Shown here: one piece after another, positions 1 to 12,700 of the stretch | Layout: each line of letters begins with the position of its first letter | Numbering within the stretch: the first letter of the stretch is position 1 | From: Hirsutella rhossiliensis | Lineage: Eukaryota; Ascomycota; Sordariomycetes; Hypocreales; Ophiocordycipitaceae | NCBI RefSeq assembly: GCF_020360975.1 | Contig: NW_025408681.1 | Span: forward strand, 1,488,001-1,552,000 | Length of the DNA: 64,000 bases | Direction of reading: 5' to 3' | The notes under the pieces: generated by a model | What the model was told of the DNA's origin: nothing | Seen by the model: only the letters and a program-made list of their open reading frames with translations | The model's database searches: none | Program-made: the position numbers and the translations under genes

Positions 1-690
1 GAGAAGCCCCCCTTTCTTATAGGACTTAATTTCCTCCTTAGGCCCCTTTTTCCTAAAGTAGGTCTAAAAGAGCCTAGGGCTAAAACCCGGATTTCTTAAG
101 TAGTGGATAAGTATAGACTAAGACCTCCTCTATACGCTTACCGGCCTAGGTATTTAGCTTTACCCTTTCTATAAGGGCAGGCTATAGCTAAGGGGGTGTA
201 TCGCGAAGCGTAGCCTAATTTCGTAGTTCTCGGAGATATCCCTTAGTACGAGGGACCTAGGAAGCTAAAAACACCCGGTATAAAAAATAGGTTTTAAAGA
301 AGGAGCTAAAAAGAGGTATAGAAAGAAGGGTAGGGGTATAAGGGGAAGTAGAAGTAGCGATAGCTTCCTATAGAGGTAGCGAGAGATAAAACGGATATAC
401 TAGTAACGGCTAGAAAGGAGGGGAAAAACCGGTAAAAGGCTCGGTAGTTAAAGGGACATTAGTAGCTTCTTTAAGTAGGATCTTCTTTATTAATTAAGAT
501 GCTAGACGGGTATAAAAAGGAGCGTTAGATAGAGGAAAGTAGGATAATTAAGGTAATATAATAATTACTCCCCTACCGTAATTACTACTCCTATAAGAAT
601 TAAATATCTCTACCCTACCTATCTAACCCCTTACTTTTACTTTTACCTTTATATATTTTATATATACTTCTTATATCTTTCTTTACGAGA
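1..690 (+). mobile_element. copia-B element, 3' end (copy B-0), cut by the window edge
   Basis: Positions 1-198 match the tail of the internal region of the copia-B copy at 24630-30979, ending in a polypurine tract (AAGGGGGTG, near 190-198). The 3' LTR follows at 199-690 and runs from TATCGCGAAGCG to CTTTACGAGA. All other LTRs of this family in the window have the same ends. The rest of the element lies to the left of the window. RIP is strong but CpG is partly kept. Confidence 0.85.
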
Positions 691-692
691 AT

Positions 693-1310
693 ACTAGATT
701 TACTTTTAAACTAAATAATACGTATTTTAAAGAGTTAAATACTATCTAGAAATATTTAAATAAATACGCTAACCTAGGGATAATTTATTACTATAATATC
801 CCTTATACGTATAATTTTATAAAAGGGTATTCCGACGCTAGCTAGGCGTCTAACCTTATAGATAGAAAATCCGTTTTTAGATACTATTTCTATATTTATA
901 AAAATATTATAAGTTAGGCTAGCTAAAAGTAAAGTTCTATAGCCTTATTAACCTACGAAGCTAAATTTATTACCCTTAGGGAGGCTAATAAAGAAGCTTT
1001 ATATCTAAATCGGCTATTTTATTCGATAAATAATAGCTTATTTATTAGAATTCCTAATACTATACCTCCTATCTTAACGGATAACGAGGCAGCTATTAAA
1101 TTAGCTAAAAATCCGGAATCTTATAAAAAGACAAAGTATATAGATATTGCTTACTTCTATACCTAAGAAAATATTAGGGAAAAGAGGATCCGGATTTTCT
1201 ATATTAAATCCGAAGATAATATTACTAATATATTTACTAAGGAACTAAAAAGAGAAAAGTTCTTTAAGTTCTAAGAGCTTCTTTTACTTAGGGAATTAAA
1301 AGAGCCTTAA
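693..1310 (+). pseudogene. Ty1/copia RNase H domain (3' end of pol), RIP-degraded
   Basis: In one frame the sequence reads GYSDAS at about 829-846, with a stop where Trp is expected. It continues through DRKS, a TYEAKFI block near 950-972 (family S/T-EAEY), a DNEAAIKLA block near 1081-1107, a K-T-KYIDI block and an IFTKEL block near 1228-1246. This is the usual order of conserved blocks in copia RNase H. Stops are TAG or TAA at expected Trp and Gln positions. The amino acids differ from copia-B RNase H (TEAELLAL), so this is another copia family. Its upstream pol is missing, because the copia-B LTR ends right before it. The function when intact was degradation of the RNA strand of the RNA-DNA hybrid during reverse transcription. 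Confidence 0.85.
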
Positions 1311-2270
1311 AAAGAAAAGCTTATATACCTTTAATAGAGGTTTTTTAGCTATCTTTCGCTTTCTTAGCTTTTCTTTTATATATAACTAAAAGGTTTTTTC
1401 CTTTAAAAAGGTTTCTTATTAGTAAAAAACAACTTATAAAAATAGGGTTTTTCCTTATTAAAGGTTTCCTATAATAACTTTATAAGGCTTTTTCCTTATA
1501 AAGGTTTACCTAAAAAAAAGAGAAAAAGTTATAATTATAACTAGGATTTTTCCTACTTAGGTTTTTTCCTAGAAAGGGTTTTAAAATCTTCCCTTATATT
1601 CCTATTATATACCTTATTCTTAATAAGGATAATTCTACTATATAAGAAATAACTAATAAAGAGCACTATTTACTTAGTACTATTTAAAGGAGGCTATAAA
1701 AATATACCCTTATACTCCTATTTTACTATTATAAAGAAATAATAATTATAAGGAGGCTTTATAGAATAAGCTAGTAAAAAGAGGCTCTATAATATAGTCT
1801 AAGGGAATAACCCTTAAAGATAAAGACCTCTATTAGATATCTATACCTTCCTTTAAGAAACGTAGGTTAAGATAAGCCTATACTAATAAAATAAAATATA
1901 TATAAATTATATAAGTTAATTACGAGTAGAATAGATACCCTATTGCCTATTCTAGCCTAGCGGTCTTAAAGATATCCGCGATATAAGAATAGGTAGGGTA
2001 TAGAATATTCTAGTTAAATCTACTACTTATACTAGAACCTATAGTCTTACGTTAACTATCACGTTATAATTAGACTACCTACTAAGTTAAGAAGACATAC
2101 TATAGATAGAGCTTTTTAAGTACTATAGAGTATACTAGAAAGCTAACTAATTAGTCTACTAATAGGCGAGCAATAGTCTATAAAAGATAAAGGATTTCCC
2201 TATAAGTTATAGATAGAATAAGTAAGTTTATAAGTATCCTTTATAATACTATTCTTTTAATATATTATTC
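1311..2270. other. unassigned AT-rich sequence, probably the 3' end or LTR of the neighbouring copia family
   Basis: No coding frame is recognisable. The segment directly follows a copia RNase H end and so may hold that element's 3' LTR. I found no second copy in the window to define its ends. The last five bases (TATTC, 2266-2270) are the left target duplication of the next element. Confidence 0.3.
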
Positions 2271-2959
2271 TCTTATAAAGAAAGATATAAGAAGTATATA
2301 AAAATATATAAAGGTAAAATTAAAAGTAAGGGGTTAAATAGGTAGGGTAGAGAGATTTAATTTTTATAAGGGCAGTAATTATAGTAAGGGAATAATTATT
2401 ATATTACCTTAATTATCTTTCTTTCCTCTATCTAACGCCCTTCTTTATACCTATCTAGTATCTTAATTAATAAAGAAGATCTTACTTAAAGAAGCTACTA
2501 ATATCCTTTTAACTACCGAGCTTTTTACTGGTTTTTCCCCTCTTTTCTAGCCGTTACTAGTATATCCGTCTTATTTTTCGCTACCTCTATAGGAAGCTAT
2601 CGCTACTTTTGCTTCCCCTTATACCCCTACCCTCCTTTCTATACTTCTTTTTAGCTCCTTCTTCCTTCTTTTATACTAAATATTTTTAGCTTCCTTAGTC
2701 CCTTATACTAAGGGATATCTCTAAGAACTATAAAATTAAGCTACGCTTCGCGATATACCCCCTTAGCTATAGCCTGCCCCTTAAGGGCATAGCTAATATA
2801 GCTTTAGGCTAGTAAGCGTATAGAGGAGGTTCTTAACTTTATACTTCTCCCTTTACTTAAGGAAAGTAAGGGCCCTTTTAGGTCCCTAGGCTCTTTTAGA
2901 CCTACTTAAGGAATAGGGGCCTAAAGAGGGGAAAGTCCTATAAGAAAGGGGGGCCTTCT

Positions 2960-5900
2960 TAAAAGGGAAAAAACCTAATTAAAATAGGGGGCCCTTTAAA
3001 GGGAAAAACCTCTTCCTTTTCTTTAGCTATAGATATTACCTTCTTATATATACTATTAGCTCCTCTTATAGACTCGTAAGGCGGGCCTCTAAGGATAGCT
3101 TTTCTTAAACGTCTTTTAGCCTAATTTACTATAAAAAGATAGCTAGCTTCTACTTTAGTAAGGGCTTTATAAGACCATTAGCTTTTATCGATACTATTAG
3201 AACTTAATAAACGGAAATAAGTCCCTATTAGACTTCTTAGCGTAACTAATACTAGTAGATATCGATATACTATTATTACGAAAAAAGATATAGCCGCCTA
3301 TTAAATATAAGCGATAGCGTTAATTAACGTATATAGTATACGCGATATACCCCCTTAGGGATATCGGGTTAATTCGTCCTAGGATACCTAGATATCCTAG
3401 ACTATAGCGGGAATTTTTATATAGGTAGGCCCTATACTAAAACCGCGCTTAATTACGCTAGCGGGACTTAAACTACGGGCCTTTAGGTAATACGCGCTAG
3501 GCTAGCTAGAAGTACGTACGTAGTTACCGAGAAGTTCCTAGAGGGGTAACCCCTCCGCCTAAGCTTATAACTATTATAAAAAAAGATATAGCCGCCTATT
3601 AAATATAAGCGATAGCGTTAATTAATATATATAGTATACGCGATAACTATAGCTAGGTTAATAGCTTACTATTTTCCTTTATAAGAATTCGTATAGTCTA
3701 TATATTATCGTATTCTATAGCTAATAAGGACGGAATTTATAGTTATAAAGATATAAGTAGCTAGCTAAGGAAAATCGCTTCCTTTAATGCTTTTAAAAGA
3801 GCTAGTAGCTCTACCTCCGTGCTTAATATAGTAACGGTAGCTTACTTTAAAGCTCTCTAAGTAATAGTTCCTTTAAAAAGGGATATAATATTCCCTTATA
3901 AGCTCTTTCTATTTAAGGAATTATCTATAAAGGACGAATCGCTTAAATAAAGGAAGATTTTAGTAGCTAGTTTCCTTCCCTACCCTCCTAGGCGTAGACT
4001 ATATAATCTCGCTAAATAGAGATAAAGGATAGCTCGGTCTACTACTTTTTAATACCTAGGGCTAGGACTTTAGTTATACTTAGCTAGCCGGGAGACCGTA
4101 AAAGAGATATCCGGTTTAGTAAAAGTAGCTAAAAGAAAGTAAGGAGCCTAACTTCTATTAATATTAGTATTTCTCTTACTCCTTAGCTTAAAAGAACGGA
4201 TTAAGTAAAAGCTCTTTATTTAATATAGGTATAGAGGGAAGCTTCTTATCGAGGGATTTAAGGAGGAATTTATAAGCGACCTTATTAATATAGGCGTCCT
4301 AGGTAAGCTAGATAGTCTATTAAGACCTATTCTAAAGGATTTATATCCCTAGGAACTACTTTAGCTCCCCTAGCTTAGTTATCTTATACCTTTATTATAG
4401 GCCTTATATAGCCTCCCTAGTAGTAGCCTCTTCCTCTTTTAAGTAGGCTTAGATAATATCGTTAACGTAAAAGAAGACTATAATTTTACCCTTTTATATT
4501 ATATATAGTTCTAAAGGGACTTTCTTAAAGCCTAGGACTTTAAGGGAACCGGTTAAATACTATTACTAAAGAAAGGGTAATCTTTATAGTCTATATAGAG
4601 CTTTCCTAAGCCGTTAAACCTTTCCTAGCTATTAGAAGCTTAGTAGAAAGCGTATATAAATAACTTCTTTTTCCTTAAGTAGGTAGTTAATAAAGGCGTT
4701 AACTATATCTATTTAATCGAGCTCGAGGTTAAATTCTACTACTATAGCTATAAGGGTCTAAAAAGACATCCCTATTAATATAGTTGCCTTAGTAAGAAGA
4801 TCCCCCTTTTCCTACTAGTTCTTATAAATAACTAGCCGGGCCTTATACTTTTAAAGGAAGCTATATTTATTAGTCTTATAAATAACGACTTATTTATAGC
4901 TAAGGACCTATTTTCCTCTTACCTTTTCCTTAAGGACCTCTTCGAAAGACCCTATTTCTTTATATAAGGCTAGGTAGTCTTTCTAAGCCTAGAAAAACTA
5001 GTTTCTAAAAGGGTATCTTTCTAGCTGCTTTTAGTTTACTAATAGGTCCGGGAGGTCTCTTTTATATACCTTCCTTACTAATACTAGCTTAAAAAGCTAG
5101 CCTACTATAATCGCTCTATAGGAACCGTCTTTTATTAGTATTAGATAGAAGTCGGAAAAACTATTAAAATAAAGGAGAGGTTAGTCTTCTTTAGTATCGG
5201 CCCTTATACCTTCCTTTACTTCTTAAGGCAGGGATAAAAAAGCAGCCGGGTAATCCTTTAAGAGAGGTGCCTTTCTTACCCCCTTAAGAGTTAAGATAGG
5301 AAGACTAACTAAAAAAACTATTTCTAGATCTTCTTCTTATTCTATAAGAGGAGGCGTAGGAAGGTAGGCGTATTCTAGCTCTACTACTATCCTATAGTCT
5401 CCTTCTTCGTCTAGATTATTTAATCTAGTAGCTTCCTCTTCTCCTTTAAAGTTAGCGTTTTCCTTAACTACTTCGACGTTAGTTTCTTCTTTTATTTCCT
5501 TATCTAAGACCTCTTCTTAAGACTATTAGGAAGGAGGAATTTAAATCTTTTAAATTAGCTAACGTTATAAGAGTAAGAGGGGCTATTAATCCCTCTTTCT
5601 ATTAAAGAAGCTAGATTCGTCGAAAATTATATCCCTAGTTAAAATAACCTTCTATAAAAGAGGAATCTAGATCTAGAAGATATTTATTAAATTATAACTA
5701 ACGAGGTAACTAATAAAGGCTCTAGGATTAAGCTTTCTTTTCTTCTTTCTTTTTAGCTATATATCGGTAGTTATAGTATATACTTTATAGCTATAGGCAT
5801 AAAGGTAAGCTAGTAAGGCCCTCTTCTTTATAAAGAGCTTAAGGGGGGATTTTTAGTTTATTCCTTAGTTTAGTTCCCTAGGGTCCTTAAGGTCCCTAAG

Positions 5901-8048
5901 GGTCTAGTTCTAAAGGTAATAGGCGGTCTTAACGACTTCCTTTTAAAGGTCGTAGGGAAGCTTTATAGTAAGTCTTATTATATAGGCCCTTTCTATTATA
6001 GTACCCCTTAATATTTCTACCCTTCCGTTCTAGGCCTAGGTATTTAGTACTAATAGGAGGGGTAAAATGCCCCTTTTTTAAAGCTATTTTAATATATCCT
6101 TTATAAATAGCTCTCTATTAAACTATATCTTCTTTACCTTATAGCTAAAGTAGGATTTTATTTAGTTAACGAAGTCTTAGAAGGCAAACTAGTTATACTT
6201 ACTTAGGTAGGTCTATAAGAAATAAGGGAAAACTATCCCTAAAAAAGCGTTTATAAAAAACATTACCTTAATAAAGCTTTCCTAATCCTTAAAGACGTCG
6301 GTTTAGTTAACCTAAATTTCCTTATATAGCTAGTCCAGCTATATAAGGGTCCGTCTAGAAATTCGTCTCTTAGTCTTTCCTTAGCTATAGTATTTATATT
6401 TAACGGTCTTTAGGCCCCTTATTTATACGCCTTATTATTAGCTTAGTTTATATAAAGCTAAGGGGCCCGGGTAACTAAGTCGTACGTACTAAAGAAGGCC
6501 GTTTCCTTAAGCTACTAAAAGAAGGTCCTTTATAGTAGACCTATTCCTCCTAGTAAGGAAAGCTAACTTCTTAAGTAGTTCCTTCCTATAAATAGGTTAG
6601 AATTCGAGAATAAATTAACCGAATTTCTCCTTAATAAGCTTAATAGTCTAATTATTTTAGACTAGCCTTATAGGCTTAGACGTAGTATCCTAGAATATTC
6701 CTTCCTATTAAAGAAGGCGGAAGGAAATTAAGCTCGTTAAAAATTAAGGGCAAAAAGATACCCTTTTTTATCGAAGAATTCGTATAAATCTATTAAGTAA
6801 TTTTATCGTGAAATATACCCTTCTATATCCCTCTATCTATACGGTTAATTCCCTGGTAATAAGATATTCCCTCTATACCTTCTTAAAGGACTAGAATCGT
6901 AAGAGTATATTATATATATTAAGGGAAGTACTAAAGCTAAGGATAGCTAATTTTCGTAAGGGATAATCGGAGGGCTCTAATAGTTAGTCTTAGCCTTATT
7001 AATCTATAGGGAAGACAAAGGCCGGATTTACTATACTAACGACTTTTCCTTAAATTTACGGCTTAAATAAAGGCAGCGGCGTTATTCGTTACTATTTCTT
7101 AGTAACCTAAATCTCGTTTATCTTCTTCTATAATAATAGGTCCTCCTTAAAGGACTATTATACTATTTCTTATAGCCTCTTTAAAGGGTTAACTCCTTTA
7201 AGTTAGTTTTCCTCGAAGACTTACTAGTAGTCTTTTAGCCGATAGGGCTTTTTATATACTTAGTAGGTAGGTCGATTCCTCCTTATATATTATTTCTTCG
7301 AGGAATCCTTATCCTAGTCTAGAAGGTTTACTTAAAAACCCCCCCTTTTTACCCCTTATTACTAATTTTAATAAAGAGGTTCGATTTCGACTAGTTCCTT
7401 AATTTTTCGACTAACGGACTAAAAGGTCTATTATAGGACTAGTTAGGCCGGTCTAACTAACGGGACCGGGCCTAGAGTAGTAGGCGGAGCTAGGGCCGGG
7501 ACTAGGGCTACTATTAAAGACAGGGTTAAGGCTCTTAAAGGAAGAGGAGCTAAAGGAGTAATAGCTATAGTAGTAGTAGCTAGGGCTATAGTAATAGGGG
7601 CTATAGCAGCTATAAGGGTAGTAGGTCGAGCTATTTAGGTTAAGGGCTAGCTATAAAAGAATAAGACTGCTTACTATTATACTCTAGTAGCCTCTTTATT
7701 TAGTTCTTAGCTAGCCTCTTAAAAGATAGTTAAGTAACCGTTATTAATAGGCTTTATTAGTAGAGATATATCCTATAGCTATTAGCTAGAAAGAGCTTTT
7801 ATAAGTAAGTATTAGTTAGCTTCCTTAAGGATTTATTCTTACTTAGCTAGCTATAAAAAAGCTAGTAAGTTCCTAGTAGAAAAAGCTCCTAGGTATATTA
7901 TATAGGTCTTCTTAATACGGTTAGTTATATAGCCCCTTAAGGAAGCTATTAAGGTCTTAAGCTTTAAAAGCTATTACCTAGGAGTCTTTTCCTCTTAAAG
8001 AGAGATTAACTTTATATAACTAACGGATTCTATTATCGCTATATAAGT
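2960..8048 (-). pseudogene. copia-B gag-pol remains of copy B-1
   Basis: The minus-strand reading is collinear with the copia-B polyprotein at 25255-30230: RNase H near 2990-3960, reverse transcriptase near 4300-5050, integrase near 6000-6450 and gag beyond 6900. Gag breaks off at 8048, where a gypsy element is inserted, and resumes at 16446-16760. Stops are abundant and are TAA or TAG. No part could be translated. Confidence 0.75.
3274..3645 (-). mobile_element. TRIM-1, miniature LTR element (372 bp) with 5-bp target duplication
   Basis: Two 74-bp direct repeats (3274-3347 and 3572-3645) flank about 224 bp of non-coding sequence. Identical 5-bp flanks ACTAT lie at 3269-3273 and 3646-3650. 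The empty site is seen in copy B-3 near 39970. Read on the minus strand, the 5' LTR starts TATCGCG, the LTR is followed at once by GTTATAAGCTTAGG (a primer-binding site like that of copia-B), and the internal part ends in a purine tract AAGGGGGTA before the 3' LTR. It holds no coding capacity, so it must have been moved by another element's proteins. Confidence 0.9.
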
Positions 8049-8699
8049 AGTAGTATAACAACCGGTATTATTCCTAAGGGATAAACCTATTAAGGGGTTT
8101 ATATTAATAGATATAATAGGGCGTAGTCTAAGTAATAATAAGTATATTATATTAGTAATAAGTTAGAGGTTATAGACTATAGACTATAACTAAGTAATTA
8201 AGTAATCGGAATTAAAGATAAAATTATAATAAAGATCGTAATAATTATAATATATTAAAAGCTATCGAGCTATCTATTTAAAGGAGTAAAAGTAGGTAGC
8301 TATATATACCTATAAAGACTATCTTTAAATTACGGTCCTAGCTATAATCCCCTTTATAGCTTACTATAGCTTACTTATAAGCTATACTCCTAAGTAGTAA
8401 TCTACTTATATTAGGCTTACTTAGCTTATATATACTTTAGGTAAGCTAAGCCTAAGTAACTTCTCGTCCTAACTATTATTCTAAGCCGCTTTATTATATA
8501 AACGTAGCTAGCTCTCTTATAGCCCGCTAACTATAGTCGTAATATAATATCTCCCCTCCTTTTAGTCTTATCTATAAGACCTACTACTGCCTTAGCCGCT
8601 ATATATAAATATACCCTTATCGCGTATATATATATTCCCTATTCGTCCTTTCTATCCTTAAGGATATACTACTAATAGTATATCTAGTCGCGTATTAAA

Positions 8700-9260
8700 G
8701 GATCGTTCTCGTAAGACCCTTAAGCGTATTCGTTTAGCTAAGTTTATTAGTCGTCTTAGTTTTAACGTTATACTATATTCTTTTTATTCGTTACGCGGCT
8801 TCTACTATAAAATACTAGAGAAATCTTCTAAGTATACTAAATATATATAATAGGGTCGTTCCTATAATACGTCGGGCGTAGCGATTAGCTCTTATAGGTA
8901 ACTTTATTATCCTACTTATTATTTATAGCTAATATATTTCTTAGTATCCCGAATAAATCTAGAGTCTAATCGATTAAATAAAGAAGAAGAAATTACTAAG
9001 GAGTAAATATTAAAAGCTTAAGCCGACCTAAATAAAGCCTTAGCTCGTTTAGCGCGGCTTTACTATTAAAAGCGCTAGCTAAAGGTAAAGGGTACTAAGA
9101 TAGTCTATTAGGGCCTTTATTCCTTAAATAACCTTAACGAGGCTAAGCGCTAAGAATCTAAAGCGGTAGTTAATATTTAGTTTATAGGTAGATTTAATAT
9201 AATTAATTAAAATACTATTAGTTTATTAAGCGATTTTATAATACTTAAGGTAGATTTTAC
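8700..9260 (+). pseudogene. antisense ORF remnant in the 3' region of gypsy C (coiled-coil type protein)
   Basis: This lies on the strand opposite to gypsy pol, between integrase and the 3' LTR. One plus-strand frame from about 8935 to 9225 reads as a charged, Ala/Leu-rich heptad-like stretch (NKALARLARL near 9030-9060), followed by a short NLNEA block. Stops fall where Gln, Trp or Arg would be likely. The second gypsy copy has a diverged counterpart at 19850-20170. Small antisense proteins of this look are common beside fungal retroelements, by my recollection. The function is unknown. Confidence 0.55.
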
Positions 9261-9299
9261 TAGTAGAACTATTAAAGTAGAGAACTATAGTAGGTTAAG

Positions 9300-12200
9300 T
9301 ACTTAAGTAGTTCCTAGGTATTTTCTTTTAGTTTATATCCCTTTTACTTAACTAGGTATTCTTATTACTAACCTTATTTTCTTATATTTAGTATTTATTT
9401 AGCTTTATATTCTTAATTATCGTTAACTTCGATTTTATCTTATAGTTTAGCGTTTTATAGTACTAGTTTTAATAATAAGATATAAAATATTAAGTATATC
9501 TATATTATCGTTAGTAGCGAAAGTTTATAGTTAACTTTTAAAATACCTTTCTTAACCTTAAATAGTCTAAGTTTCTTAAAATCTAATTTATTACTTAGTT
9601 ATTTTATTTTAATATTTCGTTATATAAGGTAGACTATATCTCCCTCTTAAAAGATTAGTCCCTATAATCTTTTTCGATTATAGTAAGTAAATATTCGTTC
9701 TTTAATAAATTAAAGTTCTTATTATATTTCTTTATATAATTTTTATAGCTAATCTACTTATAGTATCGCTCGTTCTACTTATAGTCCTTATTAAGTAACC
9801 TTAAATACTTCTAGGTTATATCTATAATTAGTATATACTAGTAAGAGTTTAGTTATCTTAGTAACTAAGCTATTATAAGCTAGTTATACTATTAGTAGCT
9901 ATTTAACTTAATTGTTTTATTTATAGCTAATATAGTATCGTAAGTATTACTTAAGCGTCTAGTTAAGTCGTTCTATTTATCTATCTATTTATAAGTAATA
10001 AGCTATACTAAGCTTATATTTTATTCTTAATTATACTATTAAGGCCTACTAGAATTTTACTATAAATATACTTCCTTTATTAAAGATAATCTTACTTAGT
10101 AGTCTATAATTAATAATAATAGTTCGTAGAAAGATATAGGCTAGTTCTTTAGTATTATTAGCTTCTTTATATAATAAAAAGTAGCTATACTTCGTTAATT
10201 TATCGGTAATAATAAATATACTATTATACTTAATATTAGTTATAAGTTCTTTTAATAGTAGTAGCTTTATAATATAATTAAAAGCTATTAAATCCTATAG
10301 TTTTTCTAGTACTAGTAGCGGTTATAATTCTCTATATAGCTTATATTATTTTACTTTACTTTATATATAAAGTTCGTATTTTCTAATAGTTTCGCTAATT
10401 TAATTCTTTATTTATAGAAAGTTATAGACTTATCGAATTCTTTCTATTGTCTTTTAGATTCCTTAGTATCTATATATTAAGTATCTATAGATTTCGCGTA
10501 TAACTTTATCTTAAAGTTCTTTTAGTATAAAGATCGTTCCTTAATACTTTACTAAGCTACCTTCCTAGATAACTAATAGTAGTTCTTAATTAATTTTATT
10601 ATAGGTTTATTAGATCTTTTTCGTTAGGCTTTCGTTTAGATTAACCTTAAAGATTACGTTAAGCTATCGTTATTATATATTTCCTTTATCGTTAAGCTTA
10701 AGGAGTTATCCTTTTATAATAGGTACTCTTATATTATAGTTAGATCGTTAGCTAAGGGTATTAGCTCGACCGTTTTCTATTCCTTTTCTATAAATTATTT
10801 TATAGTTAAATTCTAATAGATATTCGGCCTATTAGATTTATTATCTATTTAATTATTGCGTTATTATAAAATATAAGATATTCTTATAATCTATATAAAC
10901 CTTAACTTTATATTTACTTTTAAGAAGGTAGTATCGAAATTCCTTAAAAGCTTAGATAATTATAAGGAATTCTTTATCGTAAATAAGGTAGTTAAGTTTT
11001 ACGCTATATAGCTTTTTCGAGTAAAATATAATTAATCGTAGTCTTCCTTTATTATCTTTCTATTTAATTTATACTCTTAAAGTAAAGTTTAATATATCGG
11101 TTTCGAGCTCGATTTATCGTTTTAAATCGAAGGTAGTTAAGACTAGTTCTTATATAATTATAGTTTTAATATATTTAAAAGCTTCGTTAGCTTTATCGTC
11201 CTATATAAATTCTTTTCCCTTTTTTATTTAGTTATATAATAGTACTATAATCTTTCTAAAATCTTTAATAAATTATTAGTAGTAATTTATAAATCTTAGG
11301 AAACTTTATATATCCTTAACGTTTTTTAGCGTTAGCTATTCTTTAACTAAGTTAATCTTATCTTATTATATTTATATCTCTCTTAGTAAGATTATATATT
11401 TAAGGAAGTTTACTTCTTATATATAGAACTTACTTTTCTTTAGTTTAACTAGTAACTTTATATTCTAAGGTACGCGGAGTACCTTATAGATATATTCTTT
11501 ATATTCTTTTAAGGTATCTAAGAAAATTAGGATATTTTTTAGGTATACTACTATAAAAATATCTAAGTATTCGCATAGGATATTATTAATTATCCGTTAA
11601 AAGGTAGCTAGTATATTTATAAGTTTAAATAGTATTACTAGATATTTAAATAGTCTTAATTTTATTTTAAAGGCTATTATCTATTTACGTTCCTTTTTTA
11701 TATATATTAAGTTATAAGCGCCTTTAAAGTTAAGGGCTATAAACTATTTTTTACTATATAATCGATCTTATAGTTCCGATATAAGTAGTAATAGTATTTA
11801 GTCCTTTATTATAATATCGTTTAAGCGTTTATAGTTAATAACTAGTTATAGCTTACTGTTTTTCTTTAAAATAAATATAACTAGGTAGCTTACTTTAGAT
11901 ATTAATATTTATATATATCCCTTTTATAGATCCTCGTTAAGGTAGTTATATAGCGTTTATAGTTACTTTTTATTTAGCTTATAGATCTTATAAAACGTCG
12001 GCGTTATTCTATCCTTAAGATAAATTTCGTAGTCCTATTAGCTATATTTAAGTAACCCTATCTTAAGTTCTTCCTTAAAGAGTTTATTATATTTCCGGTA
12101 TTCTTAAGGGATATTCTTTATTCTATCTTATAGGCTTTATTCTTTCTTTTAAGAGCTAGGTTCTCTTAACTTAAGCTCTTTATTAATTTATTTAAGGTCT

Positions 12201-12700
12201 TTCCTTAAAGTAATAATAACTCTTTAGATCTTTATATTATATCCTTTATTTTATTTATATTAAATACTAAGTTATATAGCTATATTAGTTAATATATAGG
12301 TCTTATTAGTCGATTATATTATATTTATTAGTTCGGTTATTATTTTCGTTTATATTACTAAAGCCTATAATAATTTACTTAAATAGCTATCCCTTTTATC
12401 CTATTTAATAGCTAAATTATTATAAAATTTTACTTTCTCTTAAATCTATTAGTCCTAGAAACTTATATCTTCGTTTTAATATAGCTAACTAGTTTTCTAG
12501 TTAATTAATAGGTTCCTCTCTTATAGCTATAGAAGTCTTAATATAAAGTCGTATTCTTTAATATCTATAATATTAAAGTTAACTTATTTATTATAGCCTT
12601 AGATATTAATATTAAGGTAATTAATCTCTATATTAATAATTCCGTTATTATAGTTAAAGGCCTCTCCTTTAATATTTATAAGTTTATATAGATCTTTCTT
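9300..12700 (-). pseudogene. gypsy C pol: reverse transcriptase, RNase H and integrase, RIP-degraded
   Basis: Minus-strand frames show a reverse transcriptase core at about 11525-11672 (LFKYLVILF, ATF, then a YLKNIL box where the family has YLDDIL). RNase H lies near 10880-10990 (YDKEF, then YKVKVYIDYKN, family TDHKN). The integrase core lies near 10030-10250 (IIITDKLTKY, LAYIFLRT and IIFNKG, family IISDRG). The order RT, RNase H, integrase is that of Ty3/gypsy. Several catalytic Asp codons read Asn, as expected from TpG-to-TpA change on the coding strand. TAA and TAG stops are dense, so no protein can be made. Confidence 0.9.
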
